DNA from: SSF26 sp037443945
GTDB taxonomy: Bacteria; Chloroflexota; Anaerolineae; J102
NCBI GenBank assembly: GCA_037443945.1
Contig: JBBINH010000012.1
Coordinates: forward strand, 15,102 to 79,101
Length of the DNA stretch: 64,000 nucleotides
Direction of reading: 5' to 3'
Below the pieces are notes generated by a model, which was not told the origin of the DNA, did no database searches, and was given only the letters and a program-made list of their open reading frames with translations. A program made the translations under genes and the position numbers. Every line of letters starts with the position of its first letter. Position 1 is the first letter of the stretch. Positions 34,397-42,384 of this stretch are shown one piece after another.

Positions 34397-35047
34397 TCAA
34401 AGTGCAAAGGTAGCGAGGCGTTGGCCGGAAACGATGGGTTTCAGGTCGGCGTTGCGCACCTCGGCCCAAAGCACGGGATGACCGGCGCAGTAGGGGTTGT
34501 GTTGAACTGCTGCCGCAAAGCTCGGAAAACCTTCCGGATACAGGTTATCGTTGGAAATAACCCTCCACACCCCTTTATGGAGAAACACGCAAATGACGTG
34601 GGCAGCATAAAGGAGCGGATTCTGGGGAAACGTGTAGGGATCCAGCACAACCGTGACGATATAGACCCGATCGGGATCATCGGCAAATTGGCGCACGTTT
34701 TGGGCCGAGAAAAAAGCCAGGCCGTCGCAGTCGTCTTCAAAGTAACCCTGGGCGCGCCATTGCGCGGCTATCGTCTCCCGGTCGGGAAACGTGTCAACCA
34801 GGCCGTTGAGAGGGTCGGAACGCCAGCGCACATGTCGGGGGAGCCACTCGGCGTAGGCCTCCAGATCGGGCCAGGTGGCGTCGTGGCCCGGCCAGGCCGC
34901 CCGCGGTTGCAGGCGATTGCGCAGGGCCGAGAGCACAGGCTTGCACAGACGAAAGCTGAGGGCCAGCAGGCGCCAATACAACCCACGCGCCAGCCTGCGC
35001 AGGGGTGGTTGCGACGTGGCCGGCAACACTTCCATCATCGGCCTCAC
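34397..35047 (-). CDS. Transglutaminase-like/papain-fold family hypothetical protein
   Basis: A 216-aa protein. The segment GYFEDDCDGLAFFSAQ with later AAHVICVFLHKG and ISNDNLYPEGF gives a Cys-His-Asp order like transglutaminase-fold predicted proteases. No membrane helix is clear. It starts with GTG overlapping the stop of the UDP-glucuronate decarboxylase gene (GTGA), so it is co-translated with it, and it precedes the GT2 gene. A role in cell-surface assembly is suggested by context only. Confidence 0.5.
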   Translation of the reverse strand: MRPMMEVLPATSQPPLRRLARGLYWRLLALSFRLCKPVLSALRNRLQPRAAWPGHDATWPDLEAYAEWLPRHVRWRSDPLNGLVDTFPDRETIAAQWRAQGYFEDDCDGLAFFSAQNVRQFADDPDRVYIVTVVLDPYTFPQNPLLYAAHVICVFLHKGVWRVISNDNLYPEGFPSFAAAVQHNPYCAGHPVLWAEVRNADLKPIVSGQRLATFAL

Positions 35048-35976
35048 GCCATGGCCTGGCGAAACCAGGCAATCGTCCGCTCCAGCCCCTCCTCCAGACC
35101 GACGACCGGCTCCCAGCCCAGGATGGTGCGGGCACGGGTGATGTCGGGCCGCCGCACCTTGGGGTCATCTTGGGGCAGGGGTTTGAACACAATCCCGGCC
35201 GTGTTGCCGGTCATGCGGTTAACCAGCTCCGCCAGTTCCAACACGGTGATCTCATCGGTGCTGCCGATGTTGACGGGATAGACCTCGTCCGAAAACAACA
35301 GACGATAAAAGCCCTCGATTTCGTCGCTCACATAACAAAACGAGCGCGTTTGCGAACCGTCACCGTATACCGTCAGCGGTTGACCGCGCAGGGCCTGGCC
35401 GATGTAGTTGGGGATGACGCGGCCGTCGTCCAGACGCATGCGCGGGCCATAGGTGTTGAAGATGCGCACAATGCGCGTATCCAGGCCGTGGATGCGGTGG
35501 TAGGCCATGGTCAGGGCCTCGGCAAAGCGTTTTGATTCGTCGTACACGCCGCGCTCGCCGATGGGGTTCACATTCCCCCAGTAGCTTTCGGGCTGCGGAT
35601 GGACCAGAGGATCGCCGTAGACTTCCGAGGTCGAGGCGAGCAAGAAGCGGGCTTTTTTGGCCAGGGCCAGACCCAGGGCATTGTGGGTCCCCAGCGAGTT
35701 GACCTTGAGGATGGGAATGGGAATGGCCGTGAAGTCCTTGGGGCTGGCCGGCGAGGCAAAATGCAGCACAGCATCCACCGGTCCCGGCACGTGGATGTAG
35801 TTGGTGACGTCGTGCTTGATGAACTGGAAGCGCGGATGACCGAAATGATGGCTGATGTTTTCCAACCGTCCCGTAATCAGGTTGTCGAGGACGATGACCT
35901 CGTGACCTTCGGCCAGAAAACGGTCGCAGAGATGAGAACCGAGGAAACCGGCGCCACCGGTAATGAGGATACGCAT
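35044..35976 (-). CDS. UDP-glucuronate decarboxylase (UDP-xylose synthase)
   Basis: A 310-aa extended SDR. The NAD-binding motif is TGGAGFLGSHL, the catalytic Tyr-x3-Lys is in YDESK, and SYWGNVNPIGERGVYDESK (split over the active site) is the signature of UDP-glucuronate decarboxylases, which make UDP-xylose for polysaccharides. The start at 35976 gives the family N-terminus MRILITGG; the longer frame lies in the leader. It is followed directly by the transglutaminase-like and GT2 genes, consistent with a surface-glycan operon. Confidence 0.9.
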   Translation of the reverse strand: MRILITGGAGFLGSHLCDRFLAEGHEVIVLDNLITGRLENISHHFGHPRFQFIKHDVTNYIHVPGPVDAVLHFASPASPKDFTAIPIPILKVNSLGTHNALGLALAKKARFLLASTSEVYGDPLVHPQPESYWGNVNPIGERGVYDESKRFAEALTMAYHRIHGLDTRIVRIFNTYGPRMRLDDGRVIPNYIGQALRGQPLTVYGDGSQTRSFCYVSDEIEGFYRLLFSDEVYPVNIGSTDEITVLELAELVNRMTGNTAGIVFKPLPQDDPKVRRPDITRARTILGWEPVVGLEEGLERTIAWFRQAMA

Positions 35977-36081
35977 AAGGGCAAACGAGCGAAACGAATG
36001 ACGGGAACCCAAAGGGAGAAGATCGGCCTGACGAGCCTCTTGTAGGTCGGAACCTGGCCCTGCGCCGTACCGGTGCACACG

Positions 36082-36109
36082 TTTCTAAGGATATCAATCC
36101 TCACGGCAA
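36082..36109 (-). promoter_or_regulatory. Possible promoter of the UDP-glucuronate decarboxylase operon
   Basis: On the minus strand TTGCCG (36104-36109) and TAGAAA (36082-36087), spacer 16, about 100 bases before the start codon. A short palindrome AGGAT-TGAT-ATCCT lies between the boxes. Confidence 0.4.
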
Positions 36110-36136
36110 GGACCAAACGCGCCGAGGGGCCGTCAT

Positions 36137-37123
36137 TCAACCGTCGATAACCTTCATCACCTCGCCGAAATCGTGGCAGAAATAGTGGCACAGGGCCTGA
36201 GCACCCGCCGCGCGGATGTTACCGCCGGCCATCCCCACCGTGACGAATCCGGCCAGGCGGATGGCGCACACCCCGGCGCTGCTGTCGTCCAGCCCGAACA
36301 CGCGCCGGCGTTGGTCGAAAGGGATGCCCAGACCGATGCGGCAGGCTTCGGCATACAGCCAGGGATGCGGTTTGGGTGTCAGCTCACCCAAGGTGCCTAC
36401 CTCGCCGGGACGCAAGGGATATCCGGCCGTGATGATGGCATCGTAGAAGGCCTCGGGTGCACCCAGGCCCATTTGATCGAAGGCCGCCTTGATCTCAGGG
36501 TAGGCCTTTTCGTAGAGGCCGGAGGTCACCAGCGCGATCTTGATCCGCCGTCCTTTCAGCCAGAGCAAAAAGTCCTTCAGACCCGGTGCCGGCTCCATCA
36601 TGTCCTTCCGGCCGCCACCGGACAGGATGGCCTGCAATTCGCGATGGGCATGCTCGAAATAGCAAGCCCGTGCCTCTTCCAGGCTGCGGTCGGGGCAATA
36701 TTTGGCCAGGCAATAGCTCAGATGCTCGGAGACGCTGTGGCCCATCACATGGGGCAGATCCGCCTCCTCCAACTCGAAGCGAGGATTGCCCAACAGAGAA
36801 GCCGTCGTGAGTTGAATAATCCACACCCAGAACCCCTCGCTGTGCACACTGGTGCCGTCGAGGTCCATCAACACGGCCTGGACCGGTCGCTCCGGCGTTA
36901 CCGCGTGGACCGGGTAATAGGCCGCATAGCCCAGAGAAGACTTGACATAAGCAAGAGTGTGCCGGCGAAAACCGATGAACTCCACCTTGCCGTCGCCGGT
37001 GGCGGCGATACTGACCACGCCATCGCGGCCTGTCCGGTGCACGCCATCGCTGCTGACCGTCAGCGGCACCAGACCGTCCTCGGCGCTAAAGGTGCCCAGG
37101 TGAGGGAGAACGATGGTCGTCAC
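36137..37123 (-). CDS. HAD-family phosphatase with N-terminal extension
   Basis: A 328-aa haloacid-dehalogenase superfamily hydrolase. Motif I is MDLDGTSV (Asp87 nucleophile, Asp89), motif II VTSG, motif III the Lys in TPKPHPWLY and motif IV GLDDSSAG. The cap looks like the beta-phosphoglucomutase group. About 80 residues precede motif I, much more than usual, and their role is unclear. The GTG start overlaps the stop of the dehydrogenase gene (GTGA). Substrate unknown, probably a sugar phosphate. Confidence 0.82.
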   Translation of the reverse strand: MTTIVLPHLGTFSAEDGLVPLTVSSDGVHRTGRDGVVSIAATGDGKVEFIGFRRHTLAYVKSSLGYAAYYPVHAVTPERPVQAVLMDLDGTSVHSEGFWVWIIQLTTASLLGNPRFELEEADLPHVMGHSVSEHLSYCLAKYCPDRSLEEARACYFEHAHRELQAILSGGGRKDMMEPAPGLKDFLLWLKGRRIKIALVTSGLYEKAYPEIKAAFDQMGLGAPEAFYDAIITAGYPLRPGEVGTLGELTPKPHPWLYAEACRIGLGIPFDQRRRVFGLDDSSAGVCAIRLAGFVTVGMAGGNIRAAGAQALCHYFCHDFGEVMKVIDG

Positions 37124-37998
37124 GGATGGCGGATCGGCCCGGCCAGAAAGCGATAGATGGCGGCGAAATCGTCGTCGCCCAGACCGTAGCGGATGGCAAG
37201 CGCATAGGCCTCCCCGGCGGCATGACCGACAGGCAGAGCCACGCCGACTTCATAGGCCGTCTGCGCGGCCAGGTGCAGGTCCTTGTGCATCCAGCGTAGC
37301 GGAAAATCCGGATCGGCGAAGTCGTCGCGGGCCACTCGGTCCCGCTTGAGCTTGAGCAAAGGCGCACCGCCGGGCCCTTCCACGAGGAGATCGAGAAGCG
37401 TTTCGCGGCGAAGGCCCAGGGCTTCACCCAGGACAACCCCCTCGGCAAAAGCGGCCATCATCTGGCCGAGGACGAGGTTGTTGACGATTTTGGCCGCGCT
37501 GCCCATGCCGACCTCGCCGACATGGACGATTTGCCGTCCCATGGCCTCCAGCAGGGGCCGGGCCGCCTCCAGGTCCTCCGCGGTGCCGCCGACAAGAAAG
37601 CGCAACAGGCCGTTGGCGGCAGCGGCCTTGCTGCCTGTGACGGGCGCCTCCATATAGCGTAGCCCCCGGCTTCGGGCCTCTGCCGCCATGGCGCGGCTGA
37701 AGGAGGGGTTGACCGTGCTGCAGTCTATCCACAGGGCGCCGGACGGCAGATGGTCGAGGAAGCCATCGGCGCCCATGCTCATGGCCCGTACCGCCTCGGG
37801 ATGGGCCAGCATGGTGATGACGGTGCTAACCTGCAGGCCCAGGGCAGCCGGGGTATCGGCCCAGGCCGCGCCGGCGGCCAGAAGGGGTTCGGCCTTGGCA
37901 CGAGTGCGGTTGTGGACAACCAGGCCAAAGCCTTTGCGGAGCAGATTGGCGGCCATACCGCCGCCCATGATGCCGAGTCCGATAAAGCCGATGGTCAT
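37120..37998 (-). CDS. 3-hydroxyisobutyrate dehydrogenase-family oxidoreductase
   Basis: A 292-aa beta-hydroxyacid dehydrogenase. The Rossmann motif is GFIGLGIMGGGMAANL. The substrate-binding block is DCSTVNPSFSRAM, then MEAPVTGSKAAA, and the catalytic Lys is in GSAAKIVNNLVLG. Such enzymes oxidise or reduce small 3-hydroxyacids or 2-oxo-semialdehydes with NAD(P). The ATG at 37998 overlaps the stop of the upstream nitroreductase-like gene (ATGA). A much longer in-frame reading runs through that gene and is not real. Confidence 0.87.
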   Translation of the reverse strand: MTIGFIGLGIMGGGMAANLLRKGFGLVVHNRTRAKAEPLLAAGAAWADTPAALGLQVSTVITMLAHPEAVRAMSMGADGFLDHLPSGALWIDCSTVNPSFSRAMAAEARSRGLRYMEAPVTGSKAAAANGLLRFLVGGTAEDLEAARPLLEAMGRQIVHVGEVGMGSAAKIVNNLVLGQMMAAFAEGVVLGEALGLRRETLLDLLVEGPGGAPLLKLKRDRVARDDFADPDFPLRWMHKDLHLAAQTAYEVGVALPVGHAAGEAYALAIRYGLGDDDFAAIYRFLAGPIRHP

Positions 37999-38516
37999 GA
38001 TGATGGCTCCGTTGTGAGAGGGGCCGGCACAGGTGCCGGGGTCAGACGCAGGACGGGAATCCGCCGTCCGCCGGTACGGGCGGCATAAAGGGCATAGCCC
38101 GGATACAAGGCTACGGCCCGCTGCCAACAGCGCTCGCGCTCGGCGCCGTCGAGTTCGTGGGCCAGATAGGCGGTCGTGCGGCCCTGCCACAGCACGAGGG
38201 CTTGCGGATGACGGCGCAGGTTGTGGTACCAGGCCGGATGGTGGGGGCGGCCGAAGTTCGAGGCCACGAGGATGAAGCCCTCGGCGTCGGGAACGGCCAG
38301 CAGAGGCAGCCTGCGCGGGCGACCGCTGCGGGCGCCGGTGGTGGTCAGCAGCAGAACCGGCAACCCGGTTAAGAGCGTGGTCAGGGAGATGCGGCCGCGC
38401 GACAGTTCCAGGAACGGTCGGTCCACACGATGGGCAATATGGGCCAGAAAGCGGGCCCCCCGCGGATCGACGGCCAGCCGTACCACGAGGCGATGCCACC
38501 GGCGACGTTGGGTCAT
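37995..38516 (-). CDS. Deazaflavin (F420)-dependent nitroreductase-family protein
   Basis: A 173-aa protein of the Ddn/DUF385 family. The segment LLLTTTGARSGRPRRLPL and FGRPHHPAWYHNLRRHPQ are the family landmarks that bind the phosphate and ring of coenzyme F420. Function in Chloroflexota is unknown. Its stop overlaps the next start (ATGA), and it lies three bases after the thioesterase gene, so four genes from 38927 to 36137 are one operon. Confidence 0.82.
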   Translation of the reverse strand: MTQRRRWHRLVVRLAVDPRGARFLAHIAHRVDRPFLELSRGRISLTTLLTGLPVLLLTTTGARSGRPRRLPLLAVPDAEGFILVASNFGRPHHPAWYHNLRRHPQALVLWQGRTTAYLAHELDGAERERCWQRAVALYPGYALYAARTGGRRIPVLRLTPAPVPAPLTTEPSS

Positions 38517-38519
38517 AGC

Positions 38520-38927
38520 CTAATCGTGATCCAGAAGGTCAAGCAGGACTTGGGGCAGGCGGACGGGTCGACCGTCATGGGTGATGCAGATGTGACGGGT
38601 AAAGCCGGTGACGAGGGTCTCACCGGTGGCGTTGACCACTTCGTATTCCATGCGGATTTCACGGCTGCGAACCGCACCCACCCAGGTACGCACGGTCACG
38701 AGTTCGTCGTAATGGGCCGGTTTGTGGTAACGAGCGCCGAGTTCAACCACGGTGAGATAATAGCCCATCCGGCTAAAATCGGCGTAACTCAGCCCCGCTT
38801 CGCGCATCCAATCGGAGCGCCCGACTTCGAACCAAGGGATGTAACGCGAATGGTGGACGATGCCCATGGCATCGGTCTCGGCGTAACGGACGCGCAAGGT
38901 CGTGTGGCTAACACGGCTGTTTGGCAT
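38520..38927 (-). CDS. Acyl-CoA thioesterase (hot-dog fold, YbgC/FadM type)
   Basis: A 135-aa single hot-dog protein. The catalytic block is YAETDAMGIVHHSRY with the Asp of the 4-hydroxybenzoyl-CoA thioesterase family, followed by the helix YIPWFEVGRSDWM. It would hydrolyse acyl-CoA. Starting at 38927 (MPNSRVSHT) gives the usual length. No Shine-Dalgarno is clear. It is the first gene of the four-gene operon ending with the HAD phosphatase. Confidence 0.87.
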   Translation of the reverse strand: MPNSRVSHTTLRVRYAETDAMGIVHHSRYIPWFEVGRSDWMREAGLSYADFSRMGYYLTVVELGARYHKPAHYDELVTVRTWVGAVRSREIRMEYEVVNATGETLVTGFTRHICITHDGRPVRLPQVLLDLLDHD

Positions 38928-39066
38928 GAACGAAAGGGCAACGGCAGGAGCGAGATGGGCAATGACTTGGCGTTCCGCAGCGCAGACGCACGGCAAGAGG
39001 GTAGGGGATAAGGGGAGTTCGTGTCAAGGTTGCCGACGCCCGGCGATAACCTCGATAGAGGGTCGC

Positions 39067-39096
39067 TTGACAGGTTTTTGCCCTTGGGATTATAAT
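39067..39096 (+). promoter_or_regulatory. Consensus promoter of the tRNA-Lys pair
   Basis: Perfect TTGACA (39067-39072) and perfect TATAAT (39091-39096), spacer 18. Transcription would start near 39103, about 22 bases before the first tRNA. Confidence 0.85.
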
Positions 39097-39124
39097 CGGC
39101 GGTAGATACGTCAGGTAGCCAAAA

Positions 39125-39197
<73 letters not shown>

Positions 39198-39218
39198 TGT
39201 CCATAGTCCGGTCCATAA

Positions 39219-39291
39219 GGGCCAGTAGCTCAGCAGGTAGAGCAGCAGACTTTTAATCTGCGGGTCGAAGGTTCGAATCCTTCCTGGCTCA
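39219..39291 (+). tRNA. tRNA-Lys (anticodon TTT)
   Basis: A 73-base cloverleaf 21 bases after the first. Acceptor stem GGGCCAG with CTGGCTC (one G-U), D arm GCTC...GAGC, anticodon arm GCAGA-CTTTTAA-TCTGC with TTT at 34-36, T arm GAAGG-TTCGAAT-CCTTC. No encoded CCA. Both lysine isoacceptors are thus in one transcript. Confidence 0.93.
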
Positions 39292-39306
39292 TGACTTTTG
39301 TCCTGG

Positions 39307-39340
39307 GAGACCGCCCCCAACGGCGGTCTCGTTCTTTTTT
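39307..39340 (+). terminator. Intrinsic terminator after the tRNA-Lys pair
   Basis: GAGACCGCC (39307-39315) pairs perfectly with GGCGGTCTC (39322-39330) around a six-base loop, followed by GTTCTTTTTT. Confidence 0.9.
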
Positions 39341-39352
39341 ATCACCCGGCTT

Positions 39353-39628
39353 ATGGATTTTGGTACCTTCCTCCTTCATGCCGACCATCTCCGGGTTCAC
39401 CCGGCCACACCGACCACGCCTCCCCTCCATCGGGCGACCTCCTGGGCTTTTGCCGCCGTGGCCGCTCGCGATCCGGCCCTTGCTTCGCATCGCAGCCTTA
39501 GCCCGGAACGGCGTCAGGCTCTAGGCATCGGCGATGCCCTCATGCGGGCCTCTGTAGGGAGAGAGCATGCCGCCGACATCATGGCCGAGTTTGCCCGGGC
39601 TTTGGCGGTGGCGCTACCTCCTGAATGA
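39353..39628 (+). CDS. Possible small hypothetical protein
   Basis: A 91-aa frame starting 13 bases after the tRNA terminator and overlapping the 3' end of the convergent glycosyltransferase gene by 50 bases. The second half looks like a helical protein (ALMRASVGREHAADIMAEF). There is no promoter or Shine-Dalgarno in view. It could be chance in GC-rich DNA; I give it low weight. Confidence 0.3.
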   Translation: MDFGTFLLHADHLRVHPATPTTPPLHRATSWAFAAVAARDPALASHRSLSPERRQALGIGDALMRASVGREHAADIMAEFARALAVALPPE

Positions 39629-40784
39629 CGGCTGCCGTTTTAGCGGCAACCTCTTGCCACCGAAAAAGCCCGGCCTGGGTCTGTAACGCTTGCGGATCGG
39701 GGGGATTGGCCAGGACGTTCAGGAGGGCCTCGGCCCAGGGTTCCGGCTCAAAAAGCCAGACCGGCGGTACAATGGCGCCGGTGACTTCGGGCAACGCGCC
39801 CATACCGGATACAAGCGCCGGCGTCCCACAAGCCATTGCCTCCAGGGGTGGCAGCCCGAATCCCTCATACCGGCTGGGGAAGAGGAACAGATCGGCCATG
39901 GTGTAGAGCGCAGCCTTGTCGGCATCGGGCACAAAGCCCAGGAGCTGCACCCGGCCATCCAATTGCAATCCGGCTATCCACACGCGTGGATCGGTGAACC
40001 ACGTCACGCCGGGCGGCGGCAAGGCGCCGGCAATCACCAACGGGGGTAAGTCGGGCTGACGACTGCGGGCCAGGGCATAGGCCTTGAGCAAGAGGGGCAC
40101 ATTTTTGCGCGGGTCGAATCCGCCCAGATAGAGGAGGTAACGATCGGGCAGGTTATACTTCCGGCGCACGCGCTCCAGTTCAATCGGGTCGGTGACCGGC
40201 TCCAAATCGGGCGATAGCCCTTCATAAGTCACCGTGATCCGACGCAAGGGGATATGCAGATGGACGAGGATATCGTAGGCTGCCGCCACACTCACCGCCA
40301 GAACGGCATCGGCCCGACGGGCGCTGCGGCTGACCAACCAGTTGTAGGCGCGGGCGGTCGCTTTCTGGGCGTAGCCGATCAACATGATCGGAATCAGGTC
40401 GTGGATGGTGACGACCACGGGGCATGGCGCCAACAAGGGGGAGCCCCAGTAGGGCACAAAAGCCACATCGGCTTCCAGACGTCCGCACCATTGCGGGAAG
40501 ATGATCTGTTCCCAGGCCAGTTTGAAGCGTCGTGGTCCCCGCTGCGCCCAGGCCGGCATGGGCACCTTGACCAGGCGGCAACGAAACGGCGGCGGCTCGC
40601 GCCATAGGGATGAATCCGGATCCGCCAGGCCGGGTGGTTCGCCTTCGGGCACCAGCAACGTCACCCGCCAGCCGGGTAGGGCGGCCGGAAGATAGTGCAA
40701 CAGCCCATGCAGGTATTGTCCCGTGCCGGTTGTCCTGCGTCCCCAAAACCAACCGTTAACAACCAGGTGTCGCAACCCGCCCAT
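39579..40784 (-). CDS. GT4 (GT1/GT4-like) glycosyltransferase
   Basis: A 401-aa GT-B glycosyltransferase. The N-terminal domain has the acceptor loop GTGQYLHGLL and HDLIPIM. The C-terminal domain has YLGGFDPRKNVPLLLKAY and the donor-binding EX7E motif in FPSRYEGFGLPPLEAMACG. It transfers a sugar from a nucleotide donor in the cytoplasm, probably for exopolysaccharide. A GGGG lies before the ATG. It follows the orphan E1beta gene by 18 bases, an odd pairing with no evident functional link. Confidence 0.87.
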   Translation of the reverse strand: MGGLRHLVVNGWFWGRRTTGTGQYLHGLLHYLPAALPGWRVTLLVPEGEPPGLADPDSSLWREPPPFRCRLVKVPMPAWAQRGPRRFKLAWEQIIFPQWCGRLEADVAFVPYWGSPLLAPCPVVVTIHDLIPIMLIGYAQKATARAYNWLVSRSARRADAVLAVSVAAAYDILVHLHIPLRRITVTYEGLSPDLEPVTDPIELERVRRKYNLPDRYLLYLGGFDPRKNVPLLLKAYALARSRQPDLPPLVIAGALPPPGVTWFTDPRVWIAGLQLDGRVQLLGFVPDADKAALYTMADLFLFPSRYEGFGLPPLEAMACGTPALVSGMGALPEVTGAIVPPVWLFEPEPWAEALLNVLANPPDPQALQTQAGLFRWQEVAAKTAAVIQEVAPPPKPGQTRP

Positions 40785-40802
40785 GGCTACCCCTTATCGT
40801 TC

Positions 40803-41849
40803 TCAGTAGGCTGCTAGTTCTTGCGCAGCGCGATAAATCTTCTCGGCATCAGGACGGTAGGCATCCTCCAGGGGTGGGCTGAAGGGAATAGGCGTATCCA
40901 GCCCTCCCAGACGCACGATCGGGCCGTCCAGCCACTCAAAGGCCTGCTCGGCAATCAGGGCGGCGACTTCGGCGCCGACCCCGGCCAACCGATTGGCCGA
41001 ATGGACGATGAGGACTTTACCCGTTTTGCGCGCGGTGGCGAGGATGGCCTCGACATCGAGAGGCTTGAGGGTGCGCAAATCGAGCACCTCGGCCTCGATG
41101 CCTTCGGTTGCCAGTCGTTCGGCGGCGGTCAAAGCCTCACGGACCTGGGTCCCGTAGGCGATGATGGACAGGTCCCGCCCCTCGCGGGCCAGGCGAGCCT
41201 GTCCCAGGGGCACGAGGTACTCTCCTGGTGGGACATAACCCTTGAGAGAACGATACAGGGTCTTACTTTCGAAGTAAATGACCGGGTTGTTATCGCGGAT
41301 GGCCGCAATGAGCAGGCCTTTGGCATCGGCGGGCGTAGCCGGCGCTACGACTTTGAGACCGGCCGTGTGGACGAACCAGGCTTCCGGGTTTTGGCTGTGG
41401 AAGGGGCCGGAGCGAATGCCACCGTCGCAGGGTGCACGAATCACCCAGGGCACGGCCCCGCGCCAGCGGTAGTAAGTCGTCGCCGCAAACTGGACAATGC
41501 TATCGAAGGCCGTACTGATGAAATCGGCAAACTGCACTTCGATCACCGGCCGCAATCCCATCAGGGCCATCCCCGTAGCCATGGCCGTGAACCCCAATTC
41601 GGCCAGGGGGGTATTCATCACCCGTCGGGGCCCGAATTCGGCCTCGAACCCTTTGGTGACCTTGAAAGCACCGCCGAATTCGCCGGCAACGTCCTCGCCC
41701 AGAATGAGGACATTGGGATCGCGGCGCATCTCCAAACGCAGCGCTTCACTGATGGCGGCGATGTAAGTCAGGTTGCGGTCTTCGCCGACCGTCTCGGCAG
41801 CAGCAAAGCCAAACGTGTCGGCGCCTACGGGAACGGTTTGCCCTGACAT
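40803..41849 (-). CDS. Second 2-oxoacid dehydrogenase E1 beta-type subunit (orphan)
   Basis: A 348-aa transketolase-like beta subunit, similar in plan to the one at 3824-4810: LGEDVAGEFGGAFKVTKGF, PCDGGIRSGPFHSQNPE and the C-terminal ANRLAGVGAEVAALIAEQ. A 31-residue N-terminal extension precedes the usual beginning (NLTYIAAISEAL). No alpha subunit, E2 or E3 is adjacent. The diverged alpha subunit at 57808-58782 is the only candidate partner in this window, 16 kb away. GGAAG precedes the ATG at 41849. Substrate unknown; the QNPE motif resembles branched-chain/2-oxoisovalerate-type E1beta. Confidence 0.85.
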   Translation of the reverse strand: MSGQTVPVGADTFGFAAAETVGEDRNLTYIAAISEALRLEMRRDPNVLILGEDVAGEFGGAFKVTKGFEAEFGPRRVMNTPLAELGFTAMATGMALMGLRPVIEVQFADFISTAFDSIVQFAATTYYRWRGAVPWVIRAPCDGGIRSGPFHSQNPEAWFVHTAGLKVVAPATPADAKGLLIAAIRDNNPVIYFESKTLYRSLKGYVPPGEYLVPLGQARLAREGRDLSIIAYGTQVREALTAAERLATEGIEAEVLDLRTLKPLDVEAILATARKTGKVLIVHSANRLAGVGAEVAALIAEQAFEWLDGPIVRLGGLDTPIPFSPPLEDAYRPDAEKIYRAAQELAAY

Positions 41850-41928
41850 GCTCGTCTTCCTGCCTAACAACACGGGGGAAGGCCATAGGATCGCAAAACC
41901 GACCCATCACCGGCCGGGGAAGCTCCCC

Positions 41929-42252
41929 TCAATGAACCTGCTTGGAATCGAAGCCAAGGGGTGGTCGTTCGGACAGGCCTATGCCTTGGGTTTTGATCTC
42001 ACCAAAGCGCCGCTCGTAGTTGGCCAGGTTCTGGGCCAGGGCTTCGAGCAACAACTTGGCATGATAGGGTGTCAGCACCAGTCGGGCCTGTACTCGTGCC
42101 GTAGGGACACCGGGCAGAATATGGGCCAGATCGATCACGATTTCGTTGTAACTGTGGTTGATCAGGGCGAAATTCGCGTAGATGGCCGTCAAATCGCCGG
42201 GCACTTCGATCTGGAGCTGACCGGAACCGGGGGTAGGAGGTTTGTTATCCAT
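41929..42252 (-). CDS. DUF3467 protein
   Basis: A 107-aa protein matching DUF3467. The conserved part runs through AIYANFALINHSYNEIVIDLA (split), RVQARLVLTPYHAKLLLEAL and NLANYERRFG. Its function is unknown; members are short soluble proteins found in many bacteria. The ATG at 42252 gives the normal N-terminus. TATAAC on the minus strand at 42310-42315 could be a -10 element, but no -35 is clear. Confidence 0.85.
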   Translation of the reverse strand: MDNKPPTPGSGQLQIEVPGDLTAIYANFALINHSYNEIVIDLAHILPGVPTARVQARLVLTPYHAKLLLEALAQNLANYERRFGEIKTQGIGLSERPPLGFDSKQVH

Positions 42253-42384
42253 CGATAGCGGCACCTTGCAGCCGCAACAACACGGAAGAGGTTGGGAAAA
42301 CGGTCAAGGGTTATAACACCGAGCTGTCGTCATTGTCTCGCGAGCGGGCGACGCTGTCAAGCCGGAGCCCGAGGAGACAGGCCA

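Noticed and set aside
37999..38499. N-terminal extension of the 3-hydroxyisobutyrate dehydrogenase-like gene
   Set aside because: It overlaps the nitroreductase-family gene in a different frame; the ATG at 37998 begins the Rossmann motif directly.
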